Positions 4,870-13,909 of a DNA stretch of 15,790 bases are shown piece after piece. The DNA comes from Clostridiales bacterium UBA1389 (GTDB lineage: Bacteria > Bacillota > Clostridia > Oscillospirales > CAG-382). Position numbers and translations under genes: made by a program. Within the stretch, counting starts at the first letter, position 1, and each line of letters starts with the position of its first letter. The notes under the pieces were generated by a model that was not told the origin of the DNA, searched no databases, and saw only the letters and a program-made list of their open reading frames with translations. The stretch covers positions 8,805-24,594 of the forward strand of contig DBQR01000032.1 in assembly GCA_002305335.1 (NCBI GenBank), in the 5' to 3' direction.

Positions 4870-7800
4870 TTAATTGGCTTCATAGGTGCCTTCGTACTTC
4901 ACGCCGGTGTCTATTTCCACTTCCCGGTACATCCTCATACCGGTGCCGGCGGGAATAAGCTTGCCTATTATGACGTTTTCCTTAAGCCCCACCAGCGGGT
5001 CGATTTTACCCTTAACCGCAGCTTCGGTAAGCACTTTGGTGGTTTCCTGGAAGGAGGCCGCCGACAGGAAGGAATCGGTGGAAAGTGATGCTTTGGTTAT
5101 ACCCAAAAGCAGCGATGTTCCTTCGGCTTCCATAAGGGCGGTGGAATTGGGGTTTTTGGCGTTCTGAAGTCTGACTTTTTCGTTTGCCGCCTCAAATTCC
5201 GAAATATCCACGGAGGCGCCCACAAGGAAATCGGTGTCGCCCGGGTTGTCGATTCTAATTTTTCTCGTCATCTGCCGGGCTATGATTTCGATATGCTTGT
5301 CTGCAATCTCAACGCCCTGCAGGCGGTAAACCTTCTGTATTTCCTTGATGATATAGGTATAAACCGCGTCAAGACCGGATATGCGGAGAATATCTCCCGG
5401 GGTTTCGGTGCCTTCGGTGAGCTTCTGGCACTTCTTGACCTTTTCCCCGTCTTCGACGATTATTTTGGTTACATAGGGGATGTTGAATACCTTTTCCTCG
5501 CCGGTGTAGTCATCCTTGACCACGATATGCTTGGTTTTTTTGATTTCCTCTATTCTGACGGTACCGTCGAATTCCGAAAGGAGAGCCGACTTTTTGGGCT
5601 TTCTGGCCTCAAAAATTTCCTCAACCCTGGGAAGACCCTGGGTAATGTCGCCGCCGGCAACGCCGCCGGAATGGAAGGTTCTCATGGTAAGCTGGGTACC
5701 GGGTTCGCCTATGGACTGGGCGGCGATGATACCCACCGCTTCCCCGATACTGACCGGACGTCCGCTGGAAAGGTCGGCACCGTAGCACTTGACGCAGGCG
5801 CCGTGACGGGCCTTGCAGTTGATGACCGAACGGATATGGACGGTTTCGATGCCCGCCGCTTTGATTTCGGTGGCCTGTTCCTCGCTTATCATTGTGTCGG
5901 CGGGAACTATTATCTCACCCGTTGCGGGATTTATAACTTCCTCGACGGTGTAGCGTCCCACAAGGCGTTCTTCGAATTTTTCGATAACCGCTTCCTTGTT
6001 GCCCTGATATTCGGCAATCTTGTTTACCCAAAGGCCCCGCTTGTCGCCGCAGTCGTCCTCCCGGATGATAACATCCTGGGAAACGTCCACAAGACGCCTG
6101 GTAAGGTAGCCCGAGTCGGCGGTACGCAGCGCCGTATCCGCAAGGCCTTTGCGGGCGCCGCGGGCGGCGGTGAAGTATTCGAGTATCTTCATGCCTTCAC
6201 GGAAGTTTGCCTTAATCGGCAATTCTATTGTCTGACCGGAGGCGGAGGCCATAAGTCCCCGCATACCGGCAAGCTGTCTTATCTGTTTTATTGAACCTCT
6301 TGCGCCGGACACCGCCATCATGTTAATGGGGTTGTAGCGGTCAAGGTTGTGCTGCAGTGCGTCGGTTACGTCCTTGGTGCATTTTTCCCATACATCTATT
6401 ACACGCTTTGAACGTTCTTCGTCGGAAAGGAGGCCTTCCCGGTAGAATTCGGTGATAACGTCCACCTTTTTGTCGGCTTCCTCAAGCAGTTCCTTCTTTT
6501 CGGGGGGGATGGTCATATCGTAAACCGATATGGTCATGGCACCCTTGGTGGAATACTTAAAGCCCATTGCCTTTATCTTGTCAAGGACTTCGCAGGTTAC
6601 GGCGTTGCCGTGCCTTCTTATGCAGCGGTCGATTATCAACGCCAGCTCGTTGTTGGTGGTTACGAAATCTATTTCCGGTCTTAAAATCTGTTTGGGGTCG
6701 CTCCTGTCCACAAAGCCCAGATCCTGAGGGATAGGCTGGTTGAAAATAAGCCGCCCTAAGGTTGTATGGACCTCACCGGTTACGGTCTGCCCGTTTATTT
6801 CCCGGCTTATCCGGACATATATCTTGGCATGAAGGGACAGATAGCCGTTTTCATAGGCCATAACCGCCTCATCAAGGTCGATGAAATGTTTGCCTTCCCC
6901 AAGTTCGTTTTCCTTGTCAAGGGTAAGGAAGTAGGAACCCAGCACCATGTCCTGGGAAGGAACGGTAACGGCATGGCCGTTAACCGGCTTAAGCAGGTTG
7001 TTTGCCGAAAGCATAAGGAACCGCGCTTCGGCCTGGGCTTCCGCCGACAGAGGTACATGTACCGGCATCTGGTCGCCGTCGAAGTCGGCGTTGAATGCGG
7101 GGCAGACAAGGGGATGAAGCTTAATCGCCCTGCCTTCCACCAGTATTGGCTCAAAGGCCTGTATGGAAAGCCGGTGCAGCGTGGGCGCCCGGTTCAACAG
7201 CACGGGGTGTTCCTTAATCACCGCGTCAAGGGCGTCCCAGACCTCCGGAGTCGCTCTTTCAACCCGCTTTTTGGCATCCTTTATGTTGGTGGATTTACCG
7301 GTAGAAACAAGGGTCTTCATTACAAAGGGCTTGAACAGTTCAAGGGCCATTTCCTTGGGAAGACCGCACTGGTATATCTTAAGTTCGGGTCCCACCACTA
7401 TAACCGAACGCCCCGAATAGTCAACCCGCTTGCCTAACAGGTTCTGTCTGAACCGTCCCTGCTTACCTCTCAGCATTTCGGAAAGGGATTTAAGGGGGCG
7501 GTTGTTGGGGCCGGTTACGGGACGTCCCCGTCTGCCGTTGTCGATAAGGGCGTCAACGGCTTCCTGAAGCATACGCTTTTCGTTTCTTATAATAATTTCG
7601 GGAGCTTCCAGCTCGATAAGTCTTTTTAACCGGTTGTTCCGGTTTATAACCCGCCGGTACAGGTCGTTAAGGTCGGAGGTGGCAAACCTGCCGCCGTCAA
7701 GCTGTACCATGGGGCGGATATCGGGGGGTATTACGGGGAGGGCTTCAAGTATCATCCATTCGGGACGGTTCCCCGAAAGGCGGAAAGCTTCCACCACTTC

Positions 7801-8430
7801 AAGGCGTTTTATAAACCTTACCCGTCTTTGTCCCTGGGCGGTCTGGAGTTCCCGCTTTAAATTAACCGCAAGTTCCTCAAGGTCGATTTCCTGGAGCAGT
7901 TCCTTTATGGCTTCCGCCCCCATTCCCACCCGGAAATCGTCCTCGTATTTTTCTTTATAGTCTTTATACTGTTGTTCGGATAATAACTGCTTCTTTTCAA
8001 GGGGGGTATCGCCCGGGTCGATGACTATATAGCTGGCGAAATAAAGCACCTTTTCAAGCAGCTTCGGGGACAAATCCAGTAAAAGCCCCATCTTTGAAGG
8101 GATAGCTCTGAAATACCAGATATGGGAAACGGGGGCGGCAAGCTCCACATGTCCCATGCGTTCACGACGCACCTTGTTGGTGGTTATTTCAACGCCGCAC
8201 TTTTCGCATATTTTACCCTTGTATCTTGCCCCTCTTTTATATTTACCGCAGTGGCATTCCCAGTCTTTGGTGGGGCCGAAGATTCGTTCGCAGAAAAGTC
8301 CGTCCCTTTCGGGCTTTAATGTCCTGTAATTTATGGTCTCGGGCTTTTTCACCTCGCCGTAGGACCATGATCTTATCATTTCCGGGGATGCGAGTCCTAT
8401 TTTTATGGATTCAAATTCCATGTTTTCCAT
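4870..8430 (-). CDS. rpoC: DNA-directed RNA polymerase subunit beta'
   Basis: This is the 1186-residue catalytic beta' subunit, close to the roughly 1200 usual in Firmicutes. The N-terminal zinc site is Cys59, Cys61, Cys75 and Cys78. The catalytic magnesium motif NADFDGDQM spans 447-455 with Asp449, Asp451 and Asp453. The bridge helix region contains ARGARKGLADTALRTADSGYL (starts about 756), the second zinc site is Cys794, Cys872, Cys879 and Cys882, and the trigger-loop region is around MRTFHSGGVAGGDITQGLPR. Two residues in normally near-invariant blocks look odd: Pro456 directly after the catalytic motif (usually Ala) and Arg757 (usually His of HGARKG). The ATG at 8430 has AAAGGGG ten bases upstream, overlapping the rpoB stop; a second ATG three codons in is a possible alternative. 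The gene is cotranscribed with rpoB, 18 bases apart. Confidence 0.99.
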   Translation of the reverse strand: MENMEFESIKIGLASPEMIRSWSYGEVKKPETINYRTLKPERDGLFCERIFGPTKDWECHCGKYKRGARYKGKICEKCGVEITTNKVRRERMGHVELAAPVSHIWYFRAIPSKMGLLLDLSPKLLEKVLYFASYIVIDPGDTPLEKKQLLSEQQYKDYKEKYEDDFRVGMGAEAIKELLQEIDLEELAVNLKRELQTAQGQRRVRFIKRLEVVEAFRLSGNRPEWMILEALPVIPPDIRPMVQLDGGRFATSDLNDLYRRVINRNNRLKRLIELEAPEIIIRNEKRMLQEAVDALIDNGRRGRPVTGPNNRPLKSLSEMLRGKQGRFRQNLLGKRVDYSGRSVIVVGPELKIYQCGLPKEMALELFKPFVMKTLVSTGKSTNIKDAKKRVERATPEVWDALDAVIKEHPVLLNRAPTLHRLSIQAFEPILVEGRAIKLHPLVCPAFNADFDGDQMPVHVPLSAEAQAEARFLMLSANNLLKPVNGHAVTVPSQDMVLGSYFLTLDKENELGEGKHFIDLDEAVMAYENGYLSLHAKIYVRISREINGQTVTGEVHTTLGRLIFNQPIPQDLGFVDRSDPKQILRPEIDFVTTNNELALIIDRCIRRHGNAVTCEVLDKIKAMGFKYSTKGAMTISVYDMTIPPEKKELLEEADKKVDVITEFYREGLLSDEERSKRVIDVWEKCTKDVTDALQHNLDRYNPINMMAVSGARGSIKQIRQLAGMRGLMASASGQTIELPIKANFREGMKILEYFTAARGARKGLADTALRTADSGYLTRRLVDVSQDVIIREDDCGDKRGLWVNKIAEYQGNKEAVIEKFEERLVGRYTVEEVINPATGEIIVPADTMISEEQATEIKAAGIETVHIRSVINCKARHGACVKCYGADLSSGRPVSIGEAVGIIAAQSIGEPGTQLTMRTFHSGGVAGGDITQGLPRVEEIFEARKPKKSALLSEFDGTVRIEEIKKTKHIVVKDDYTGEEKVFNIPYVTKIIVEDGEKVKKCQKLTEGTETPGDILRISGLDAVYTYIIKEIQKVYRLQGVEIADKHIEIIARQMTRKIRIDNPGDTDFLVGASVDISEFEAANEKVRLQNAKNPNSTALMEAEGTSLLLGITKASLSTDSFLSAASFQETTKVLTEAAVKGKIDPLVGLKENVIIGKLIPAGTGMRMYREVEIDTGVKYEGTYEAN

Positions 8431-8448
8431 ATAGTTTATGTCCCCTTT

Positions 8449-11400
8449 CTACATATCTTCGTCAGCGACATCATCGCCGAAACCCAGGTCATCGCCGGAG
8501 AAATCCTCAAGGAAATCCTCATCCTCGTCCCCTTCTGAAACAACGCCTTCTTCGTCGTCGTACATAAGGGAATCTGCGTCGGCGTCAAGCACGTTTTCGC
8601 CGAGTTCGGCTTCGGAATATCTTTTTTCGTTAAGTTCTTCGCTGTCGGAATAATCCTTAAGATTGATTTCCCTGTCGTCCCTGTCAAGCACCCTTACGTC
8701 AAGACAGAGCGCCTGAAGTTCCTTGACAAGCACCTTAAAGGAGGCGGGAATTCCCGGAGTGGGGATGTTGTGTCCCTTTACTATAGCTTCATAGGCCTTT
8801 ACCCTGCCCTTAACGTCGTCGGATTTAACCGTAAGGATTTCCTGAAGGGTGTAGGCTGCGCCGTAGGCTTCCAGTGCCCAGACCTCCATTTCCCCGAACC
8901 GCTGGCCGCCGAACTGGGCTTTGCCCCCCAAAGGCTGCTGGGTGACAAGGGAGTAGGGCCCGGTGGAACGGGCATGGATTTTATCGTCAACAAGATGATG
9001 AAGCTTAAGGAAGTACATATAACCCACGGTCACGGGGTTGCTGAAGGGTTCGCCGGTCCTGCCGTCATAGAGGGTGGTTTTACCGTCAACCACTCTTATC
9101 CGCTGACGGGCCTTCAGCTCTTCGAATTCCTGCTGATTTTCGTTCACCCATTCGGTGGTGATGCGGTTTAGCACTTCTACCCCGTTTTCGTCGAAGTCCT
9201 GTCTGAACAGCTCTTTGCCCATTACCGTTTCCTTTTCTTCCAGCGGACGGTGGATATGAGCTTTTTCGAGAAGTTCGACTATTTCGCTTTCCTTGGCGCC
9301 GTCAAACACCGGGGACATAACATGCCAGCCCAGCTGCTTTGCGGCGATACCCAGGTGGACTTCCAGCACCTGACCAATATTCATACGGGAAGGCACGCCC
9401 AGGGGGTTTAACACCACGTCCAGCGGGGTGCCGTCGGCAAGGAAGGGCATATCCTCTGAGGGGAGAATTCTTGAAATAACGCCCTTGTTTCCGTGGCGGC
9501 CTGCCATTTTGTCCCCCACCGATATTTTACGCTTCTGGGCGACATAAACCCGGACACATTTTATAACACCGGGTTGGAGAACATCGCAGGTTTCCCGTGA
9601 AAATACCTTGGTGTCCACCACTATACCCGATTCGCCGTGGGGGAGCCTTAAGGAGGTATCCCTTACCTCCCGGGCCTTTTCGCCGAATATGGCGCGTAAC
9701 AGACGTTCTTCGCTGGTAAGTTCGGTTTCCCCTTTGGGGGTGACCTTACCCACAAGAATGTCCCCCGCCCTTACTTCGGTGCCCACCGTGACGATGCCGT
9801 CCTGGTCGAGATCTTTAAGCACATCCTCGCCCACATTGGGAATATCCCTGGTAATCTCTTCGGGGCCTAATTTGGTGTCCCGGGATTCGCAGTAATACTC
9901 CTCAATATGTATTGAGGTGTAAACGTCATCCCTAACAAGCCGTTCGTTTAATAAAACGGCGTCTTCGTAGTTATAGCCTTCCCAGGGCATAAAGCCGATA
10001 AGCACGTTTTTGCCCAGAGAAACTTCCCCGTTGTCGGTGGCGGGGCCGTCGGCGATAACGTCGCCGGCTTTAACCCGCTGTCCCTTTTCCACCACGGGTC
10101 TTTGATTTACGCAGGTTCCCTGATTGGAACGCTTGAATTTAATAAGAGAATATTTATCCGTCTTGCCGGAATCGGTGCGAACCGACACTTCGTCGGCGGT
10201 AACCGATTCCACAATGCCGTTTTCCCTGCAGAGCACCACCACGCCGGAATCAAGGGCAGCCCGGTATTCCATGCCGGTGGCAACAATCGGGGCTTCGGTG
10301 ATCATAAGGGGAACCGCCTGCTTCTGCATGTTGGACCCCATCAGCGCTCTGGTGTTGTCGTCGTTTTCAAGGAAGGGGATCATGGCGGTGGCAACCGATA
10401 CCACCATCTTAGCCGAAACGTCCATCAGGTCGATTTCCATGGGTTCGTATTCGGCAATGATTTCCCTGTGCCGCGCCACTACCTTCTTGTCAAGGAAGTT
10501 GCCGTTTTCGTCGATGAGTTCGTTGGCGGTGGCCACTACATACTCGTCTTCCTCGTCGGCGGTGATATATACTACTTCTTTTGTAACTATTCCGTTTTTA
10601 ACCACCCGGTAGGGAGCTTCAATAAACCCGAACCGGTTCACCCTTGCATAGGTGGCAAGGCAGGAAATAAGACCGATATTGGGTCCTTCCGGGGTTTCTA
10701 TCGGGCAGACCCTGCCGTAATGAGTATAATGGACGTCCCGCACCTCAAAGGATGCCCTGTCCCTGGAAAGACCGCCGGGGCCCAACGCGGACAGACGGCG
10801 CTTATGGGTGAGTTCCGACAGGGGGTTGGCCTGGTCCATAAACTGGGACAGAGGGGATGACCCGAAGAAGTCCCTTACTACCGACACTATGGGACGGATG
10901 TTAATCAAGGATTGGGGGGTTACGGTTTCAATGTCCTGAGTGGTCATCTTTTCCTTGACGATCTTGTCCATACGGGAAAAGCCCACCCGCAGATGCTGGA
11001 GCAGAAGTTCCCCCACCGAACGCAGCCGGCGGTTGCCGAGATGGTCGATGTCGTCGGTGATACCGATGCCGTGGTAAAGGTTTATAAGATAGTTGACGGA
11101 GGCAAAAATGTCGTCAACGGTTATGGATTTTGGTATAAGTTCGTCTTTGCGTAAAGCAAGGGCTTTTTTAAGCTCTTCCGGGTTGTCCCTTCCTACTTCC
11201 CGCAGGATTTCAAACAGAACGTCCGCATTGACCTTTTCGTCAAGCCCCAGTTCCTCGTTGGTGTAGCCGCAGATATGGGAAGCGTCCACCATCTTGTTGG
11301 AAAACACCTTGACTTCGCTGTACTGTTCGTCTTCTTCCACCGATAATGTGACGCACCATATGCCGGCGTTCTCAATCCGTTCGGCGTCATGGCGGTTTAA

Positions 11401-12357
11401 CTTATGGCCTTTGTCAAACAGAATTTCCCCCGTCATGGGGTCTGCGACGGGGTGAACCAGGGAATGTCCCTCAATTCTTCTTGCAAGGGAGAGCTTTTTG
11501 TTGAATTTATATCTTCCCACCGGAGATATGTCATACCTCTTGGGGTCAAAGAAAAGGTTCTTCAGAAGGGTAATGGCCGAATCCACCACAGGCGGGTCGC
11601 CGGGACGGAGCTTACGGAAAATTTCCTTCAGCGCTTCGTCACGGGGGGTTGAGCCCGGGTATTTTTCGGCTTCCTGGGGCATTAAGTCTTTTTCGAGAGT
11701 GGCGTTTATCAGCTTTTCCTTTCCGCCGAAAAGGTCTATTATATCCTTATTTTCGGAAAGGCCCAATGCGCGCAGAAGCACCGTAACGGGTAATTTACGG
11801 TTCTTGTCTATACGAACATAAAAAACGTCCGAGGTATCAGTCTCGTATTCCAGCCATGCGCCGCGATAGGGGATTATCGTGGAGGTGAACAGGTGCTTCC
11901 CCGATTTGTCGGCTATTTTGTCGAAATAGACCCCGGGGGAACGTACTATCTGGGATACGATAACCCGTTCGGCACCGTTTATAATAAAGGTTCCGCTGTC
12001 GGTCATTATGGGGAAATCCCCCATATAAATTTCCTGTTCCTTTACTTCCTGTGTAACTTTGTTGGTTAGTCTTACCCTGACTTTAAAGGGCACCGCGTAG
12101 TTGACGTCCCTTTCCTTACATTCCAAAATTGTGTATTTTGGAGGACCGCTGAGATTGTAATCGATGAAATCAATTATCAGATTTCCGGAATAGTCGGTCA
12201 TCGGGGAAAAGTCGTCAAGGACTTCCTTGATTCCGCGTTCCACGAAATCGCGGAAGGATTTTTTCTGAACCTCAATCAGGTTGGGCATTTCCAGCACTTC
12301 TTCGTGCTTTGAGAAAGATTTCCTTTCGCGGGTGCCTAGATAGCAGGTTTTGACCAT
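8449..12357 (-). CDS. rpoB: DNA-directed RNA polymerase subunit beta
   Basis: This is the 1302-residue beta subunit. It begins with the usual protrusion and lobe regions (GDFPIMTDSGTFIINGAERV around 113-132). The rifampicin region is about 498-530, where Gln505, Asp508, His518 and Ser523 match the drug-sensitive state, corresponding to E. coli 513, 516, 526 and 531. GDKMAGRHGNKGVISR near residue 950 and the C-terminal clamp-contact blocks QPLGGKAQFGGQRFGEMEVWALEAYG are intact. The last 68 residues form a strongly acidic tail rich in Asp and Glu, beyond the conserved core. The ATG at 12357 has TAAAGGAG ten bases upstream. The gene heads the rpoBC unit. The usual rplJ-rplL genes do not precede it; a divergent oxidoreductase does. 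Confidence 0.99.
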   Translation of the reverse strand: MVKTCYLGTRERKSFSKHEEVLEMPNLIEVQKKSFRDFVERGIKEVLDDFSPMTDYSGNLIIDFIDYNLSGPPKYTILECKERDVNYAVPFKVRVRLTNKVTQEVKEQEIYMGDFPIMTDSGTFIINGAERVIVSQIVRSPGVYFDKIADKSGKHLFTSTIIPYRGAWLEYETDTSDVFYVRIDKNRKLPVTVLLRALGLSENKDIIDLFGGKEKLINATLEKDLMPQEAEKYPGSTPRDEALKEIFRKLRPGDPPVVDSAITLLKNLFFDPKRYDISPVGRYKFNKKLSLARRIEGHSLVHPVADPMTGEILFDKGHKLNRHDAERIENAGIWCVTLSVEEDEQYSEVKVFSNKMVDASHICGYTNEELGLDEKVNADVLFEILREVGRDNPEELKKALALRKDELIPKSITVDDIFASVNYLINLYHGIGITDDIDHLGNRRLRSVGELLLQHLRVGFSRMDKIVKEKMTTQDIETVTPQSLINIRPIVSVVRDFFGSSPLSQFMDQANPLSELTHKRRLSALGPGGLSRDRASFEVRDVHYTHYGRVCPIETPEGPNIGLISCLATYARVNRFGFIEAPYRVVKNGIVTKEVVYITADEEDEYVVATANELIDENGNFLDKKVVARHREIIAEYEPMEIDLMDVSAKMVVSVATAMIPFLENDDNTRALMGSNMQKQAVPLMITEAPIVATGMEYRAALDSGVVVLCRENGIVESVTADEVSVRTDSGKTDKYSLIKFKRSNQGTCVNQRPVVEKGQRVKAGDVIADGPATDNGEVSLGKNVLIGFMPWEGYNYEDAVLLNERLVRDDVYTSIHIEEYYCESRDTKLGPEEITRDIPNVGEDVLKDLDQDGIVTVGTEVRAGDILVGKVTPKGETELTSEERLLRAIFGEKAREVRDTSLRLPHGESGIVVDTKVFSRETCDVLQPGVIKCVRVYVAQKRKISVGDKMAGRHGNKGVISRILPSEDMPFLADGTPLDVVLNPLGVPSRMNIGQVLEVHLGIAAKQLGWHVMSPVFDGAKESEIVELLEKAHIHRPLEEKETVMGKELFRQDFDENGVEVLNRITTEWVNENQQEFEELKARQRIRVVDGKTTLYDGRTGEPFSNPVTVGYMYFLKLHHLVDDKIHARSTGPYSLVTQQPLGGKAQFGGQRFGEMEVWALEAYGAAYTLQEILTVKSDDVKGRVKAYEAIVKGHNIPTPGIPASFKVLVKELQALCLDVRVLDRDDREINLKDYSDSEELNEKRYSEAELGENVLDADADSLMYDDEEGVVSEGDEDEDFLEDFSGDDLGFGDDVADEDM

Positions 12358-12468
12358 TAACCGTTCACTCCTTTAAGACGCCCTTTGCTAATTTTTTGTA
12401 AACTTTTTTCACTTTCCGAATTAAAACAAATGAAAAAATTAGCCGCTACGGGCAATTTAGTGCAGTTT

Positions 12469-12500
12469 ATTATAGTATCACGTTTTTTTAGGTTTGTCAA
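12469..12500 (-). promoter_or_regulatory. Probable sigma-A promoter of rpoBC
   Basis: On the minus strand a perfect TTGACA (12500-12495) is followed by two overlapping -10 choices: TACTAT (12477-12472, 17-base spacer) or the better TATAAT (12474-12469, 20-base spacer). A second TTGACA at 12521-12516 lies upstream without a partner. The start should fall near 12465, leaving a leader of about 108 bases before rpoB. That leader contains a small CCG/CGG hairpin near 12453-12441 followed by TAATTTTTT, possibly a weak attenuator. Which -10 is used is uncertain. Confidence 0.65.
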
Positions 12501-12552
12501 GCGTTTTTTTCAAAATGTCAAAAAGAAAAAAGAGGAAAAACCTTTTGTATTG

Positions 12553-12581
12553 TTGACAAAATAATCAGGTAAGACTATAAT
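12553..12581 (+). promoter_or_regulatory. Perfect-consensus sigma-A promoter of the Ldh2-family gene
   Basis: TTGACA (12553-12558), a 17-base spacer and TATAAT (12576-12581) match the sigma-A consensus at all twelve positions. An A-rich stretch (12521-12540) sits upstream like an UP element. The predicted start is near 12588, inside the small palindrome TTTCGAAA (12584-12591). The leader to the ATG is about 25 bases. Such a strong promoter implies high constitutive expression or control by a repressor. Confidence 0.9.
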
Positions 12582-12612
12582 TGTTTCGAAAAATATACAT
12601 TGGAGGTTAATT

Positions 12613-13716
12613 ATGGCTAAAGTTGTTTGTAGTTGGGATACGCTTGTTTCCTTTGTTACCGACGCCTTTGTGGGCGTGGGGGTACCCAGGGAGGATGCGG
12701 AAATCTGCACCGACGTGCTTCTGGAATCAGACCGGAGGGGTATCGAAAGCCACGGGGTAAACAGGTTTAAGCCCATTTATATCGACAGGATAAAAGCGGG
12801 GATACAGAATCCCGTCACAAATTTCGAAATTGTCAGGGAAACCGCCACCACCGCCGTGGTGGACGGCCATGACGGCATGGGACAGGTTATTGCCTATAAG
12901 TCCATGGAAATGGCAGTAAACAAAGCCAGGGAATACGGCATGGGAATGGTGGCTGTGAGGAATTCCTGCCATTACGGCATTGCCGGTTACTACGCCACCA
13001 TGGCCACCAAAGCGGGGATGATAGGCATTACCGGCACCAACGCAAGGCCCTCCATCGCCCCCACCTTCGGGGTGGAAAATATGTTAGGCACCAATCCCCT
13101 CACCATAGGGCTCCCCACCGACGAGGAATTTCCCTTTGTGATTGACTGCGCCACCTCAATAACCCAGCGGGGAAAGATCGAATATTTCGCCAGAATGGGT
13201 ATGGACACCCCTGCCGGCATGGTTATAGGCCGGAACGGCGAAGCGCTGACCAATTCCGAAGAAATATTAAAACAGCTTAACACCGGCGAGGCGGCTTTGG
13301 CTCCCCTTGGGGGAATCGGCGAGGAGCTTGCCGGTTATAAGGGTTACGGCTATGCCACGGTGGTGGAAATACTGTCGGCGGCGCTCCAGCAGGGTAACTA
13401 CCTGAAGATGCTCACCGGCAAAAAGGACGGCAAGCTGGTTCCCTACCATCTCGGACATTTCTTTATCGCCATTGACACCAACGCCTTTATGGGAGAAGAG
13501 GAATTCCGGAAAATCTCCGGGGACATACTCCGGGAACTGCGGGCTTCGGAAAAAGCCCCCGGTCACGACCGGATATTCACCGCCGGCGAAAAGGAATGGA
13601 TTGTATGGAATGAGAGGAAGGACGCCGGCGTTCCCATTAACGAGGCGGTTCAGAAGGAATTTTCCGCCGTCAGGGACGAACTGAAGTTAGATTATATCTT
13701 CCCTTGGGAAAAATAA
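12613..13716 (+). CDS. Ldh2-family (malate/L-lactate dehydrogenase-type) NAD(P)H-dependent oxidoreductase
   Basis: This 367-residue cytosolic enzyme belongs to the Ldh2 family (PF02615). Its members reversibly reduce 2-oxo acids or cyclic imines using NADH or NADPH: malate, sulfolactate, ureidoglycolate, 2,3-diketogulonate and piperideine-2-carboxylate enzymes. Visible family marks are ESHG (45-48), the NSCHYG block with catalytic-type His120, the nucleotide-binding PSIAPTFGVENMLGTNP stretch (146-162), DCATS at 178-182 and GYKGYGYA near 240. Length is normal. The substrate cannot be told from sequence. The start has GGAGG six bases upstream. The gene is a single-gene unit: perfect promoter before, strong terminator after, divergent from rpoB. 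No transporter or pathway partner is adjacent, so context gives no help with the substrate. Confidence 0.95.
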   Translation: MAKVVCSWDTLVSFVTDAFVGVGVPREDAEICTDVLLESDRRGIESHGVNRFKPIYIDRIKAGIQNPVTNFEIVRETATTAVVDGHDGMGQVIAYKSMEMAVNKAREYGMGMVAVRNSCHYGIAGYYATMATKAGMIGITGTNARPSIAPTFGVENMLGTNPLTIGLPTDEEFPFVIDCATSITQRGKIEYFARMGMDTPAGMVIGRNGEALTNSEEILKQLNTGEAALAPLGGIGEELAGYKGYGYATVVEILSAALQQGNYLKMLTGKKDGKLVPYHLGHFFIAIDTNAFMGEEEFRKISGDILRELRASEKAPGHDRIFTAGEKEWIVWNERKDAGVPINEAVQKEFSAVRDELKLDYIFPWEK

Positions 13717-13730
13717 AGCAATAATAAGCA

Positions 13731-13756
13731 AAGCCTCCGGTTTTCGCCGGAGGCTT
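13731..13756 (+). terminator. Intrinsic terminator after the Ldh2-family gene
   Basis: AAGCCTCCGG (13731-13740) and CCGGAGGCTT (13747-13756) form a perfect 10-bp stem with a 6-base loop, followed by CTGTTTTATT. It lies 14 bases after the stop codon. The remaining 150 bases up to the convergent gene (13757-13909) are AT-rich, with only an AT-only inverted repeat at 13851-13872 and no gene. Confidence 0.95.
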
Positions 13757-13909
13757 CTGTTTTATTAAAGTAGATTTTAATTATATCGCGGTTTTATTTT
13801 GTTATTTAAAAAACAGTATAAAATTAAATAAGCGGTTTGATTTTATTATATAATTTAAGTTTGTTTAAATTAATTTTAGTTATTGATGAGCTGATTGAAA
13901 TATTTAATT

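Noticed and set aside
5293..6294. Long open frame on the plus strand opposite rpoC, and similar ones opposite fusA, tuf and rpoB
   Set aside because: They are antisense to highly conserved genes, lack ribosome binding sites and recognisable protein features, and follow from the codon bias of the real genes.
13851..13872. Inverted repeat TAATTTAA/TTAAATTA as terminator for the DUF4434-like gene
   Set aside because: The stem is made only of AT pairs and lies in very AT-rich sequence where such repeats arise by chance.
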